Shown here: positions 10,128 through 20,658 of the stretch, piece by piece
Layout of the letters: each line of letters opens with the position of its first letter
Numbering within the stretch: position 1 is the stretch's first letter
DNA from: Candidatus Vondammii sp. HM_W22
GTDB taxonomy: Bacteria > Pseudomonadota > Gammaproteobacteria > Chromatiales > Chromatiaceae
Direction: 5' to 3'
DNA length: 64,000 nt
Assembly (NCBI RefSeq): GCF_022530855.2
Contig: NZ_CP099567.1
Span: 2,418,001 to 2,482,000 of the forward strand
Position numbers and translations under genes: made by a program
The notes under the pieces: generated by a model
What the model was told of the DNA's origin: nothing
Databases searched by the model: none
The model's input: only the letters and a program-made list of their open reading frames with translations

Positions 10128-10215
10128 AAACCGGCAACGATTACCCCGTTGTTTGCGCTGGCTGGATGATGGCGAATGAGAGAGGGTTATTGCCAGTGTT
10201 TAACTGAGCTAACTT

Positions 10216-10932
10216 TCAAAACACCTCAGCAGCGATTGTTTCAAGATCGGTATGCCTGACGTCCATCCCTTTTGCCAGAAAGACGACAAAGCCGGCGATA
10301 TTCTTGGCATGACCACCTGCACGTTCCAATGCACGGAGCCCCAGCGTGACATCCGTGACATGGCCGACACAGCGGGAATCCTCCATCAGAAAGGTCGACA
10401 AGCGTCGCAGTGCAGATTTGAAATCATTCTCCAGCTCGAGATTCATCTCAATCACTTTCAGCGCCAAACCGAGATCAAGCTGATCGAATGATTCGATCGA
10501 CTTGGCTACCATGCTGTCAACAACGGCCGCCATTTTCGGAATATCAGTGAGCAGTTGCTCATTTGGCTGGCCGTTATCGCCATCATAAAGATGCAGTGTA
10601 AGGCACGCTATCCAACGCGCCTGATCACCAACACGCTCAAGGTCATTGACGATTTTCCCAACCGTCAGGATCTCCCTCAGATCTTTAGCAAGTGGCTGCC
10701 GTTTGGCGATGATATGGACAATCTGATCATCCGACTGGATATCAAGGGCGTTGATCTCCCGATCATTATCAATCACCATTTGCGCCCGCTCTATATCTTT
10801 CTCTTTCAGCGTTATCACCGCATCACGAAGCTGCTGACATCCCATTTCGGACATATGTATCACCAGCTGATGCAGATGCGTCAACTCGTCGTTGTAGTTG
10901 GATACTGTGTGCCCTTCGGTCATCTCATTCAT
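10216..10932 (-). CDS. phoU: phosphate transport regulator PhoU
   Basis: Cytoplasmic helical protein that represses the PhoR-PhoB response when phosphate is plentiful and moderates Pst uptake. The 238 residues carry two PhoU repeats with the E-x-x-D/N metal-binding helices (for example IDNDREINALDIQSDDQ and IEMNLELENDF) and end in VRHTDLETIA, a common PhoU tail. It follows pstB by 18 bases and closes the pst operon. Confidence 0.96.
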   Translation of the reverse strand: MNEMTEGHTVSNYNDELTHLHQLVIHMSEMGCQQLRDAVITLKEKDIERAQMVIDNDREINALDIQSDDQIVHIIAKRQPLAKDLREILTVGKIVNDLERVGDQARWIACLTLHLYDGDNGQPNEQLLTDIPKMAAVVDSMVAKSIESFDQLDLGLALKVIEMNLELENDFKSALRRLSTFLMEDSRCVGHVTDVTLGLRALERAGGHAKNIAGFVVFLAKGMDVRHTDLETIAAEVF

Positions 10933-10950
10933 CTGTCTTTCCTTTAATCA

Positions 10951-11838
10951 TCAACCAAAACGACCGGTGATATAGTCTTCTGTCAATTTATGCAGGGGGT
11001 TTGTAAACATATCGTCTGTGTTACCCACTTCCACCAGCTTACCCAAGTGAAAATAGGCTGTGCGCTGAGACACCCGCGCTGCCTGCTGCATGGAGTGGGT
11101 GACAATGGCAATGGTGTAATTTTCCCGCAGCTCATCGATCAGCTCTTCGATCTTTGCAGTGGCGATAGGATCAAGTGCAGAGCAGGGCTCATCCATCAAA
11201 ATCACTTCGGGAGAGACGGCAATGGTACGTGCGATACAGAGCCGCTGCTGCTGGCCACCTGAGAGGCCGGTGCCGGTATCGTTGATCCGGTCCTTGACTT
11301 CATTCCAGAGACCGGCTCTCTGTAGTGAGGATTCGACAATCTCATCCAACTCGGTTTTACTCTCTGCCAAACCATGAATACGCGGTCCATAGGCGACATT
11401 GTCATAGATCGACTTGGGAAACGGATTGGGTTTCTGAAAAACCATTCCAACTCGGGCACGCAGCGGTACGACATCCAGCGATTTGTCGTAGATATCCAGA
11501 TCATCGAGAAAAATGGTGCCGGTTACACGGCAGATATCGATGGTGTCATTCATTCTATTCAGACAACGCAGAAAAGTGGATTTACCACAACCGGAGGGGC
11601 CGATCATGGCGATCACCTCATTTCTGCCGATATCCAGTGTGACATTCTGAATGGCGTGGGTATCGCCATAGTAGACATCGACAGCCCGGGTGCTCATTCT
11701 GGGGTTGGCCACCGTGACCTCACCCACGGTATCCCCCACTACACGTGACTCCACCTCGGAACTCTTGAAACCCTCAGCTATCACGGCCGGGTGAGCCTCA
11801 CTCCCAGGGGTCAATTCATTAACGGTTGGATTAAGCAT
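10951..11838 (-). CDS. pstB: phosphate ABC transporter ATP-binding protein PstB
   Basis: ATPase of the high-affinity phosphate importer. Motifs: Walker [13 protein letters not shown]-loop [19 protein letters not shown], signature [16 protein letters not shown] and Walker [13 protein letters not shown]. The 295-residue length includes an N-terminal extension of about 45 residues before [12 protein letters not shown]; the internal Met at about residue 48 is an alternative start, but the upstream frame is open and sits 23 bases from pstA. Confidence 0.95.
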   Translation of the reverse strand: MLNPTVNELTPGSEAHPAVIAEGFKSSEVESRVVGDTVGEVTVANPRMSTRAVDVYYGDTHAIQNVTLDIGRNEVIAMIGPSGCGKSTFLRCLNRMNDTIDICRVTGTIFLDDLDIYDKSLDVVPLRARVGMVFQKPNPFPKSIYDNVAYGPRIHGLAESKTELDEIVESSLQRAGLWNEVKDRINDTGTGLSGGQQQRLCIARTIAVSPEVILMDEPCSALDPIATAKIEELIDELRENYTIAIVTHSMQQAARVSQRTAYFHLGKLVEVGNTDDMFTNPLHKLTEDYITGRFG

Positions 11839-11861
11839 CGTTCACCTCTCCTGTTTCAGGT

Positions 11862-13154
11862 CTACCAGCGCTGCTCAAATCGCTTGCGCAGTATGACAGC
11901 CAGAATGTTCATAAAAATCAGAAAACCGAGCAGCACCATAATCGCTGCCGAAGTCTTCTCCATAAATGCCCGCTCGGGACTGTCTGCCCAGAGAAAGATC
12001 TGCACCGGCAGCACGGTTGACGGATCGAGGGGACCACCCGGGATATCGACAATGAAGGCGACCATACCGATCATCAGCAGAGGTGCCGTCTCACCCAACG
12101 CCTGGGCCATGCCGATAATGGTGCCGGTGAGCATACCCGGCATAGCCAGGGGCAAAACATGGTGATAGACCATCTGCATCTTCGATGCACCGATACCAAG
12201 TGCCGCATCGCGAATCGAGGGAGGCACCGACTTCAGAGCCGCCCTACTGGCGATGATAATGGTTGGCAGGGTCATCAGGGTCAGCACCAGACCACCCACC
12301 AACGGAGCAGATCGCGGCAACCCGAAGAAATTGATGTAGACTGCAAGACCCAGCAGACCAAAAACAATGGAGGGAACCGCTGCTAGGTTATTGATATTGA
12401 TTTCAACCAGATCGGTCCAGCGATTGCGAGGGGCAAACTCCTCTAGGTAGACCGCGGATGCCACACCAATGGGAAAAGAGAGAAGCAGTGTCACCAGCAG
12501 CGTATAAAGCGAACCCATCACGGCCCCCCCGATACCTGCCAGCTCCGGTTCCCGGGAATCCCCCCCGGTGAGAAACGCCGGGTTAAACTGTGTCTCAATA
12601 CTCGCTGCCTGCTCCAGAGACTCCACCCATGAGATCACCTGATCACTCACCCGGCGCTCTGATTCCGGCAGTTTGCGGTCGATGTGCCCTTTTACCAGCA
12701 TATCGATATCATCATCCGCCGGTAGCCAAACTTTCTGCTGGCTACCGATAAGCTGCGGATCGGAAAGCACCATCTCCCGCAACAGAAGTGAAGCACCGAA
12801 GCTCATCAGCTTGTAGAGCTTTCGTTTATCCCTGCGTCCGGTGACATCAGGGAACCGCTCCTTCAATGCCCCTTTGATCAATCCCGCATAATTCGCACTG
12901 GACAGCGTCGCTATCTCACACTCACCAGAGGAGTCAAGCTGCTGCTCGCTAAAGTCGATATCCAGCAGTATCCGGGTCTGCATGAAAGCGCCGTAGCCAT
13001 TGTACACAATATTGACAAACAGGAAGGCGATAAACAGCACCCCCAAGGCCACTGCACTAACACCCATCCGGTGGAACCTGCGTTCCCTAGCATAGCGTTT
13101 ATCCAAACCGGCATTCACCTTATCGATCGTGCTCACTGTTTTGGGGTTATTCAT
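11862..13154 (-). CDS. pstA: phosphate ABC transporter permease PstA
   Basis: Permease subunit of the phosphate importer, paired with PstC. The 430-residue form has one N-terminal membrane helix, a large periplasmic insert (about residues 55-200, including LKERFPDVTGRRDKRKLYKL), then the five-helix permease domain with the EAA loop ALKSVPPSIRDAALGIGASKMQ. This long version with an N-terminal insert is common in proteobacteria. It overlaps pstC by eight bases. Confidence 0.95.
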   Translation of the reverse strand: MNNPKTVSTIDKVNAGLDKRYARERRFHRMGVSAVALGVLFIAFLFVNIVYNGYGAFMQTRILLDIDFSEQQLDSSGECEIATLSSANYAGLIKGALKERFPDVTGRRDKRKLYKLMSFGASLLLREMVLSDPQLIGSQQKVWLPADDDIDMLVKGHIDRKLPESERRVSDQVISWVESLEQAASIETQFNPAFLTGGDSREPELAGIGGAVMGSLYTLLVTLLLSFPIGVASAVYLEEFAPRNRWTDLVEININNLAAVPSIVFGLLGLAVYINFFGLPRSAPLVGGLVLTLMTLPTIIIASRAALKSVPPSIRDAALGIGASKMQMVYHHVLPLAMPGMLTGTIIGMAQALGETAPLLMIGMVAFIVDIPGGPLDPSTVLPVQIFLWADSPERAFMEKTSAAIMVLLGFLIFMNILAVILRKRFEQRW

Positions 13155-14553
13155 ACTCTTCCCGATATTTTCTTACGATGTGGAGGGCGGCAATATTGAG
13201 CGCCAGGGTCACGACAAAGAGCAGAAGACCAAGGGCGAAAGCCGCGAGCGTCTTGGTGCTGTCGAACTCCTGATCACCCACTAGCAGCGTCACTATCTGC
13301 ACGGTAACCGTAGTGACACTCTCCAACGGATTCGCCGTGAGATTGGCGGAGAGACCCGCCGCCATTACCACGATCATGGTCTCACCGATAGCTCTTGAAA
13401 CAGCCAGCAACACACCACCAACAATACCCGGCAGCGCTGCGGGCAGAATCACCTGCTTGACGGTTTCAGAGTGTGTGGCGCCGATACCCAGCGAGGCATC
13501 CCGCATCGACTGGGGAACCGCATTGAGGGCATCGTCCGACAGGGATGAGACAAAAGGGATTATCATGATCCCCATGACCAGCCCTGCTGCCAGGGCACTC
13601 TCCGATGAAACATCGAGCCCTATCAGCGAGCCACTGTCACGGAGAAACGGAGCCACTGTCAGCGCCGCAAAAAAACCATAAACCACGGTAGGAATACCCG
13701 CCAGAATTTCCAGCAGAGGTTTTGCCATAGCACGGATTTTATGGCTGGCATACTCAGAGAGATAGATTGCCGACATCAGCCCGATGGGGACGGCAACGGT
13801 CATCGCGATCAACGCGATCATCAGGGTCCCCGCAAACAGGGGAATAGAACCAAATGCGCCGGAAGAGCCCACCTGGTCTTCCCGGATGGCCATCTGTGGG
13901 CTCCACTCAAGACCAAACAGGAAATCCATGAGCGGCACCTTGCCAAAAAAGCGTATCGCCTCAAACAGCACCGACAGGACGATGCCGATGGTGGTAAAGA
14001 TCGCCAACATGGAACAGGCTATCAGCGCCCATTTCACGGTACTCTCCACCCGATTCCTCGCCCTGAAAGAGGGTGAAACTCTGCGCCAAGCCAGAGTAAA
14101 ACCTGCCAGTGCGACAGATAGCGTCACCACGGCAAGGGCAGCCAGCCCGGTTCTCTCCAGGCTAAGGTAATGATCAGCAGCGGCCTGTATCACAGGGCTG
14201 GCTTCGCCAGAAACGATATTGCCCCCGGCGAGGTTGCGAATATCGTTCACCACCAGCCCCAACTCGCCCTCGCTCAGGTTGCGAAGGGTATCCGGCAGTC
14301 CAGATACAATAAGATCGACAATCAGGGTGGACTGCAGGGAGGTCCAGAGTGAAAAAAACGCCAGCGCCGGCAGGCCGCACCAGAGCGCAACATAAAAGCC
14401 GTGAAAGCCAGGCAGTGAATGGAGTTTTTTAAAGCCACCATGGGTGCTGGCTAAACTGTAACAACGGCGGCGGCCCAACTGATAGCCAACTGCCATCAGA
14501 ACAATGAGCAAAAGGATTAACGTGGTGTTCTGCATAGCCATAGAATCCTGCAT
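13147..14553 (-). CDS. pstC: phosphate ABC transporter permease PstC
   Basis: Permease subunit of the phosphate importer. The 468-residue protein has two N-terminal helices and a periplasmic region before the core permease domain, whose EAA loop reads DALNAVPQSMRDASLGIG. Like PstA it is the long form. The MQDSMAMQ start has a second Met six codons in; the first is used here. It lies 68 bases downstream of pstS across a hairpin. Confidence 0.95.
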   Translation of the reverse strand: MQDSMAMQNTTLILLLIVLMAVGYQLGRRRCYSLASTHGGFKKLHSLPGFHGFYVALWCGLPALAFFSLWTSLQSTLIVDLIVSGLPDTLRNLSEGELGLVVNDIRNLAGGNIVSGEASPVIQAAADHYLSLERTGLAALAVVTLSVALAGFTLAWRRVSPSFRARNRVESTVKWALIACSMLAIFTTIGIVLSVLFEAIRFFGKVPLMDFLFGLEWSPQMAIREDQVGSSGAFGSIPLFAGTLMIALIAMTVAVPIGLMSAIYLSEYASHKIRAMAKPLLEILAGIPTVVYGFFAALTVAPFLRDSGSLIGLDVSSESALAAGLVMGIMIIPFVSSLSDDALNAVPQSMRDASLGIGATHSETVKQVILPAALPGIVGGVLLAVSRAIGETMIVVMAAGLSANLTANPLESVTTVTVQIVTLLVGDQEFDSTKTLAAFALGLLLFVVTLALNIAALHIVRKYREEYE

Positions 14554-14566
14554 TGACGGCGACGGA

Positions 14567-14588
14567 GGCCGACTCGGCAGAGCCGGCC
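14567..14588 (-). terminator. hairpin between pstS and pstC
   Basis: A nine-base stem (GGCCGACTC / GAGCCGGCC, one mismatch) with a four-base loop and no T run. In pst operons such intergenic hairpins lower expression of the permease genes relative to the abundant binding protein, by partial termination or by protecting the pstS message. That role here is inference. Confidence 0.5.
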
Positions 14589-14621
14589 CCCACTACTGCA
14601 ACTGACCGCTGGAAACAGCCT

Positions 14622-15659
14622 TTACTTCATCACTGTCAGTGACTTGATATCAGCCGCGTACTTGGCACGCTCGGCGCTCGGCATCGGGATCATTCCTTTA
14701 TCTGCCAGATATCCCTCATCACCCCAGGCCTTCTCGCTGGAGAACTCGGTCAGATACTCTTTAATACCTGGAATCTTCCCTACATGGGCTTTCTTCACGT
14801 AAAAGAAGAGGGGGCGGGAAACAGGATATGAGCCATCGGCAATACCTTCAAACGTAGGCGCAACACCATTGATCAGGGAACCCTGAACTTTATCGGAGTT
14901 CTGATCGAGGAAACTGTAGCCAAAAATTCCCAGCACTTTAGAATTGGTCTCCAGCTTCTGCACAATCAGGTTGTCATTTTCACCGGCTTCTATGTAAGGA
15001 CCATCTTCACGAATGGTGTGACAGAGGCTCTTGTAAGCCTTCTTATCTTTTTTCTTCATCGCCTTGATCCAGCTAAAGGTTTTGCAGCCACCTTCCATCG
15101 CCAGCTCGACAAAGGCATCCCGAGTACCTGAGGTTGGAGGCGGACCCAGCACTTCGATCTTGGAATCAGGCAGGGAAGCGTTGACCTCCTTCCATGTTTT
15201 ATATGGGTTAGCAACCGACTTCTCTCCACCTTTTGGATCGGGCACATGCTTCGCCAGAGCCAGAAACAGATCCTTGCGGGTCAACTTCATCTGTGCCACT
15301 TTTTTTGAATTGGCCAGAACAATTCCATCATAGCCCACCTTCACTTCAATGATGTCGTTGACCCCATGCTCCGCGCAGCGTTTGATCTCAGAAGACTTGA
15401 TAGCCCTGGAAGCGTTGGTGATATCAGGATGTTCGACACCCACGCCGGCACAAAACAGCTTCAAACCACCGCCTGATCCGGTGGACTCAATTTTAGGGGT
15501 CTTGAATTTGCTGGTCCTGCCAAATCTCTCGGCAACCACCGTGGCAAAGGGATAAACGGTGGAGGAACCGACGATTGAGATATAGTCGCGTGAGGCTGCC
15601 TGAGCAACACTGGTGGAAAGCGCCATAACGGCCGCCAATATATAAGTTTTATGGATCAC
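14622..15659 (-). CDS. pstS: phosphate-binding protein PstS
   Basis: Periplasmic phosphate receptor. The 345-residue protein has a signal peptide cleaved near ASTSVAQAAS|RDYI, the phosphate-binding loops SIVGSSTVYPFA, ESTGSGGGLKLF and PPTSGTRDAF, and a C-terminal LADKGMIPMP segment. The longer SFLDQNSDKVQGSLINGV form is usual in marine and sulfur-oxidising proteobacteria. It leads the pst operon and has PHO-box-like repeats 50-125 bases upstream. Confidence 0.96.
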   Translation of the reverse strand: MIHKTYILAAVMALSTSVAQAASRDYISIVGSSTVYPFATVVAERFGRTSKFKTPKIESTGSGGGLKLFCAGVGVEHPDITNASRAIKSSEIKRCAEHGVNDIIEVKVGYDGIVLANSKKVAQMKLTRKDLFLALAKHVPDPKGGEKSVANPYKTWKEVNASLPDSKIEVLGPPPTSGTRDAFVELAMEGGCKTFSWIKAMKKKDKKAYKSLCHTIREDGPYIEAGENDNLIVQKLETNSKVLGIFGYSFLDQNSDKVQGSLINGVAPTFEGIADGSYPVSRPLFFYVKKAHVGKIPGIKEYLTEFSSEKAWGDEGYLADKGMIPMPSAERAKYAADIKSLTVMK

Positions 15660-15707
15660 AATGATCTCCCGTTGATATTGAATTCGGGAAGATTATGCAG
15701 GCGCTTT

Positions 15708-15786
15708 ATGACAGGAATGTTGGAAAATAATGACAGTTTCATTGCATGAATATGGCAAAAAAAGAAAACAGTCACAAAACTGTAAT
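15708..15786 (-). promoter_or_regulatory. PHO-box-like repeats upstream of pstS
   Basis: Read towards pstS, CTGTCAT occurs at 15736-15730 and again at 15714-15708, exactly 22 bases apart, twice the 11-base period of a PHO box; the middle repeat is degenerate. On the plus strand 15769-15786 reads CAGTCACAAAACTGTAAT, close to a full box of two 7-base repeats with a 4-base spacer, facing the 2-phosphoglycerate kinase gene at 15955. PhoB binding is inferred from these matches and from phoB-phoR nearby. Confidence 0.6.
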
Positions 15787-15954
15787 AAAGTGAATTTTTT
15801 CACCCATTTGCTCCCTCATGGCAGGCTTATCGAAAACTTACGGTAGACACTACCGACCTGCACAATACTCTCAAATCTAGTACCATCCCCGAAAGCGAAG
15901 CAGCTAATTGCCGTCTGCTGACGCAACCTGAATCTGCTATGTTAGGCGACCAGT

Positions 15955-17149
15955 ATGGCCAAAACACATGCTATCGATTCGTCTGACCACACCCGTGTCC
16001 CCTTTCTGCGAGGCATTCTGACGCGGTCGTTGCACGATGCCGGTCTCGGCTTCGAAGACGCCTACAAACTTGCCTCAGACATCAGACAGGAGCTAGCCGA
16101 TATCGAGGAGATATCCTTGGATGACCTGCGCGCCAAGGTAATCAAGCAGTTGGAAGCGTTATCCGGCGTGGATATTATCGAAGCCTATCAGTCTTCCGGG
16201 CGCATTCCTGCGACGATCATGGTGAGGGATGCCGAGGGCCAGGTATCGCCCTTCTCCCGAACCGAGAACTTGCATCGATTGGAGTCCTGCAGCCTCTCCT
16301 CGAAATCTGCAAAAATGGCCAGCCTGCGTATATATCAACACTTGGTCGATAACGAGATCAGCGAAACCAGCTCATCCAAACTTGGCCACCTCACCTATTG
16401 CCTGCCTGAATCAGAACCTAGGTCCAAAGATGGCCAAACGCTACATGGTCTGGGAAGATTACCTGCACAGCGGACGCCCATTGATACTCCTGATTGGCGA
16501 AACCACCGGCTGCGGAAAGAGTACCGTTGCCACCGAACTGGCCCATCGCCTGAATGTGGTACGTACCCAATCAACTGATATGTTGCGTGAAGTGATGCGG
16601 ATGATGATGCCACAGCGCCTGCTGCCGGTACTTCATACCTCGGCTTTCAACGCCTGGGAAACGCTGACGCTGCAAAATGCCGAGACAACCAAACAGGAGA
16701 AACTGGTGGCCAATGGCTACCTGCGGCAGACGGAACTGCTGTCACTCCCTTGCGAGGCGGTGATTCAGCGAGCCCTGAAGGAGCGGGTTTCACTGATCCT
16801 TGAGGGCGTTCACGTCCACCCCTCATTGCTGAAAAAAATAGAACACCAAGAAGATGCCGTTATTGTGCCCATCATGCTGGCCACGCTGAAACAGGAGAAA
16901 TTGAAAAAACGGCTGCGCGGACGAGGACAGATGGCCCCCGAACGCGGCAGCAAACGCTATCTGGCAAATTTTGATCAGATCTGGGCTCTGCAATCGTTCC
17001 TGCTTTCAGAGGCCGACCACCATCACATCCCGATTATATTCAATGATGATAAAGAGACCGCCGCCATGCAGGTCATGAGCACCATTATTGACACACTGTC
17101 AGATGGCTTTTCCCGATCCCCGGCGGAGGTATTCGGTCATGAGCAGTAG
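15955..17149 (+). pseudogene. 2-phosphoglycerate kinase, frameshifted
   Basis: Resembles the 2-phosphoglycerate kinase that makes 2,3-bisphosphoglycerate from 2-phosphoglycerate in archaea. The first 150 or so residues (from ATG 15955) form an ATP-cone-like domain (VPFLRGILTRSLHDAGLG, IMVRDAEGQV). Near base 16400 the frame shifts; the other frame continues LGPKMAKRYMVWEDYLHSGR, then a P-loop kinase core LLIGETTGCGKSTVATELA (Gly is more usual than Glu before TTGCGKS) and QSTDMLREVMRMMMP, ending at 17149. One indel separates the halves. The next gene, a phosphoglycerate mutase, overlaps by 11 bases, so the two were an operon acting on the same metabolite. Confidence 0.82.
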
Positions 17150-18379
17150 ACGCAAAGGGCTGTTAGTGATTCTGGATGGCCTCGGTGACCGGGGTATCGC
17201 AGAGTTTGCCCAGCGCACGCCGCTGGAAGCCGCCGATACGCCCAACATGGACCGGTTGATCAGGTGCAGGCCAGGGAGCTCTGGTCGACCCGCTTTTCCA
17301 CTGCGTACCGGTGGGAACCCACACCGGCACCGGCGTACTGCTGGGCATTCCACCCACTGAAATCATCACCCTTGCAAGAGGCCCCGTGGAAGCCGCTGGC
17401 ATTGGTCTTGATACAGACCCGGACGACCTCCTGATTCGCAGTAACTTTGCAACACTCAGGGCCGACCGGGGAGAGCTGCAGATCATCGACCGGCGCGCAG
17501 GAAGAATCGACACAAATACTGCCGAGCTTGCGGCACTGCTAAAAAATGTTGATCTGGGAGAAGGCATTACTGCCACGCTCAGCCCTGCCACCCAGCACCG
17601 GGCTATGTTGCAGTTAAAAGGTAAAAACCTCTCTGCAAAAATTACTGACACTGATCCGGGCAGCAGCTCGCCGGGCCAGAGGATACCACTCTGTGCACCC
17701 CGGGTGCCGGGTGAATCCCCTGAAAAAACAGCACGGGCAATTAACCGTTTTATCGCCATTGCCCGCGAACGCCTGAATAACCACCCGATAAACCAACAGC
17801 GGCAAGCCCGCCGGTCTGATGCCCGCCAACGGCATCATCTGCCGGAACCCGGGAATGGGATATACACCGTCCACCCTGATTCATCACCTGGGACTCGAGG
17901 CGGGTGTCATTGCCGGTGAGAGTACGGTGATCGGCCTTGGACATCTGCTCAACTACCAGGTCATTACCTCCCCTGAATTCACCTCGTCACCCAACACCAA
18001 TCTGCAAGCAAAAGTTGCGGCGGCACAATCGGCACTATCAGAGCTGGATATTGTCTTCCTGCATATCAAGGGGCCGGATATTTGCGCCCATGATAAAGTA
18101 CCGAACGATAAAAAAGCGTTACTGGAAGCCATCGATGACGCATTGGGCGCCCTGGCATCAGATGACCTAGTGATTGGTATTACCGGTGACCACTCGACAG
18201 ACTGCAATACCGGGCGGCACGTCGGTGATCCCGTACCGTCACTGCTATTTGCCCCGGTGAGTAGAAAGGACAACTGCCGCCATTTTGGTGAAGCCGAATG
18301 CGCAACTGGTGGAATGGGCCGAATATCGGCAACCGGCTTTCTTTGTGCCATGCTTGATTCCATGGGCGTCCTGGATTAG
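17139..18379 (+). pseudogene. archaeal-type phosphoglycerate mutase (ApgM), two frameshifts
   Basis: Alkaline-phosphatase-superfamily, cofactor-independent phosphoglycerate mutase of the ApgM type, interconverting 2- and 3-phosphoglycerate. The start MSSRRKGLLVILDGLGDRG has the metal-binding Asp; EAADTPNMDRL follows. At about 17265 the frame shifts (AGQGALVDPLFHCVPVGTHTG continues in another frame) and at about 17805 again (AGLMPANGIICRNPGMG). Later motifs survive: FLHIKGPDICAHD, VIGITGDHSTDC and the terminal FLCAMLDSMGVLD. The conserved Ser is plausibly in the damaged first third. Dead as it stands. Confidence 0.82.
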
Positions 18380-18446
18380 TTCAAGGACAGCGACAGCGCC
18401 TATTTTGCACCTCGATCATAACAAGCAGACAATTAACCGTGTTGGC

Positions 18447-19736
18447 TCAGGATGCGGCCCTCGAATGAGGAAAAAAGCAGCTGAAAGTGCTTCCGCTGCC
18501 CGGCTGACTCTCCACCTCCAACCGTCCCCCGTGGCGTGTCAGCACATGTTTTACAATAGCTAACCCCAGACCTGTTCCGCCACTCTGCCTGGAGCGCCCC
18601 ACGTCAATACGGTAGAAGCGTTCCGTCAACCGCGGAATATGCTCCGGTTCAATCCCAATACCTGTGTCGGTAACAGAAAAACGGGGACCCGATCCGTTCA
18701 GACACCAACGAATATCAATTCTCCCGCCCGCCGGGGTATACCGCACCGCATTGAATATCAGATTTGAAAACGCACTCTCTAATTCATTGGCAAAACCGGA
18801 CAACATTAGCTGTTTATCGGCCTTCAGGGTAAACTGATGCCCCTGCTTTCCACTCACTTGCCGCGCCTCTTCGAGGATGCACTGGAGCAACAGCTTTACG
18901 TTGACCACCCCCCGCCCCTCCGTACCTTCTCCGGTTTCAAGACGTGACAGCAACAGCAGGTCGTCGACAATGGACTGCATCCGCAATGACTGCTGTTGCA
19001 TCTGCCCTAAGATAGAGATCCATGGCATCAGGCCCGTATCGGCGGCGTCCAGCATTGTCTCCAGATAGCCGTGAAGCACCGTTAAAGGTGTACGCACCTC
19101 ATGCGAGACGTTCGCCACAAAATCACGCCTCACCGTCTCCAACTGATTCAGGCGGGTGATATCCCGCGCCTGTAGCAGGCGTTTTCCCTTTCCATAGGGG
19201 ACGATACGCACCTCCAGGGAGATACTGTCATTTACCGGCGCCGGCATCTGCAGGGGACGGCTATAATCACCGCCCGACAGATAAGTAAGAAATACTGGGT
19301 CATGAATCAGCGTTTCAATACGGGTGCCCTTATCACACTGCCGCTTCAGACCCAGCATTTCAGATGCCACACTGTTCCACCACTCGACACTGCCCTCATC
19401 ATCGAGGACAACCGTTGCATCGGGCAATGCACCTGTAGACTCCAGGAAACCGCTCAGCATGCGGCTTAATTTGCGCTTACGCCTGCGGCCGCGCTGCCTC
19501 AGATCGTCCACCCGTTTTATAATTATTCGCCAGATACCTATGGGGTAAGGGGTGGGCTGATGCTTGGGACTCCCAAGCCAGAGAGTAAGGCGGTAGAGTT
19601 GAAAGAGATGCCAGGAAAGATAGAGTATGACTGAGGCCAGAAGGGGTAATAAGAGGTGCCCACTCCAGCGACCGAGCAACAACAGCGAGGTAACGCCGAC
19701 AACAATGCCTGCCAACTCTTTCTGCCAGACTTTCAC
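18447..19736 (-). CDS. phoR: phosphate sensor histidine kinase PhoR
   Basis: Membrane kinase that phosphorylates PhoB in low phosphate and dephosphorylates it when Pst-PhoU signals plenty. The 429-residue protein has two N-terminal membrane helices (about 8-45), a PAS region (SGFLESTGALPDATVVLDDE), the H-box FVANVSHEVRTPLTVLHGY, an N-box NLIFNAVRYTP and G-boxes DTGIGI and GGTGLGLAIVKH. It lies four bases downstream of phoB; the two form an operon. Confidence 0.95.
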   Translation of the reverse strand: MKVWQKELAGIVVGVTSLLLLGRWSGHLLLPLLASVILYLSWHLFQLYRLTLWLGSPKHQPTPYPIGIWRIIIKRVDDLRQRGRRRKRKLSRMLSGFLESTGALPDATVVLDDEGSVEWWNSVASEMLGLKRQCDKGTRIETLIHDPVFLTYLSGGDYSRPLQMPAPVNDSISLEVRIVPYGKGKRLLQARDITRLNQLETVRRDFVANVSHEVRTPLTVLHGYLETMLDAADTGLMPWISILGQMQQQSLRMQSIVDDLLLLSRLETGEGTEGRGVVNVKLLLQCILEEARQVSGKQGHQFTLKADKQLMLSGFANELESAFSNLIFNAVRYTPAGGRIDIRWCLNGSGPRFSVTDTGIGIEPEHIPRLTERFYRIDVGRSRQSGGTGLGLAIVKHVLTRHGGRLEVESQPGSGSTFSCFFPHSRAAS

Positions 19737-19740
19737 GGAA

Positions 19741-20439
19741 TCAACGTGCTACGGCCAGCTCCGAGAAACGGTACCCGGCACCACGGACGGTCTGTATCAA
19801 GCTCTCTGCACCATTGGGCTCAAGCGCCTTTCGCAAACGCCGGATGTGAACATCGACTGTGCGCTCTTCGATAAAAACATTGGTGCCCCAGACCTGATCG
19901 AGAAGCCGCGAGCGACTGTACACTTTATCTCGGTGGGTCATGAAGAAGTGAAGCAGCCGAAACTCAGTGGGACCGAGTTCAATCTCCTTCCCGCCCAGGG
20001 TAATACGGTGGGTCAAAGGGTCGAGCCGCAGGCCACCTGCTACCACCACCTCCTCGGTGGCATGAGGCGCAACACGGCGCAAAATAACCTTGATTCTGGC
20101 CGTCAATTCGCGGGGGGAGAAAGGCTTGGTGATATAGTCCTCAGCACCACACATCAGGCCGCGAACCTTGTCATCCTCTTCACCACGGGCTGTCAGCATA
20201 ATGACCGGAATGTCCCGGGTCAGCGCATTCTGCTTCAGTTCCCGGGTCAGCTCGACACCGCTGGTCCCGGGCAACATCCAATCCATCAGAATCAGATCTG
20301 CGGGCTTATCTGCCAGACAACACCTCGCCTCATCTGCATTTTCCGCCTCCACAGCCTCATACCCGGACTGTTTCAGCACGAAACCGATCATCTCCCGGAC
20401 AGCGGATTCATCTTCTACGATCAAAACCTTTGCCATCAT
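19741..20439 (-). CDS. phoB: phosphate response regulator PhoB
   Basis: DNA-binding activator of the Pho regulon. The receiver domain has the acidic pair in VEDES, the phosphoacceptor Asp in [10 protein letters not shown], Thr in [10 protein letters not shown] and Lys in [12 protein letters not shown]; the C-terminal winged helix ends [18 protein letters not shown]...VRGAGYRFS. The 232-residue length is typical. No convincing PHO box is visible in 20440-20560. Confidence 0.96.
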   Translation of the reverse strand: MMAKVLIVEDESAVREMIGFVLKQSGYEAVEAENADEARCCLADKPADLILMDWMLPGTSGVELTRELKQNALTRDIPVIMLTARGEEDDKVRGLMCGAEDYITKPFSPRELTARIKVILRRVAPHATEEVVVAGGLRLDPLTHRITLGGKEIELGPTEFRLLHFFMTHRDKVYSRSRLLDQVWGTNVFIEERTVDVHIRRLRKALEPNGAESLIQTVRGAGYRFSELAVAR

Positions 20440-20658
20440 GATTGTATGTGCTGCCTTTTGATATCGCCATAGGCGGATATTACACCTGACCGACCATCAC
20501 AGCCTGATGGCAGCAGCAACACGAACAGCTTACCATCTGAAAAAGCACCCATTGTGGAAAGGCTGTATGCTATGGATGGTCGTTCTTCTGTACATCCAAC
20601 GTCCCACCCCCATCAGTACCTAATAGATAGTAGACGGGCCCCGATGAGGGGACCTCTT

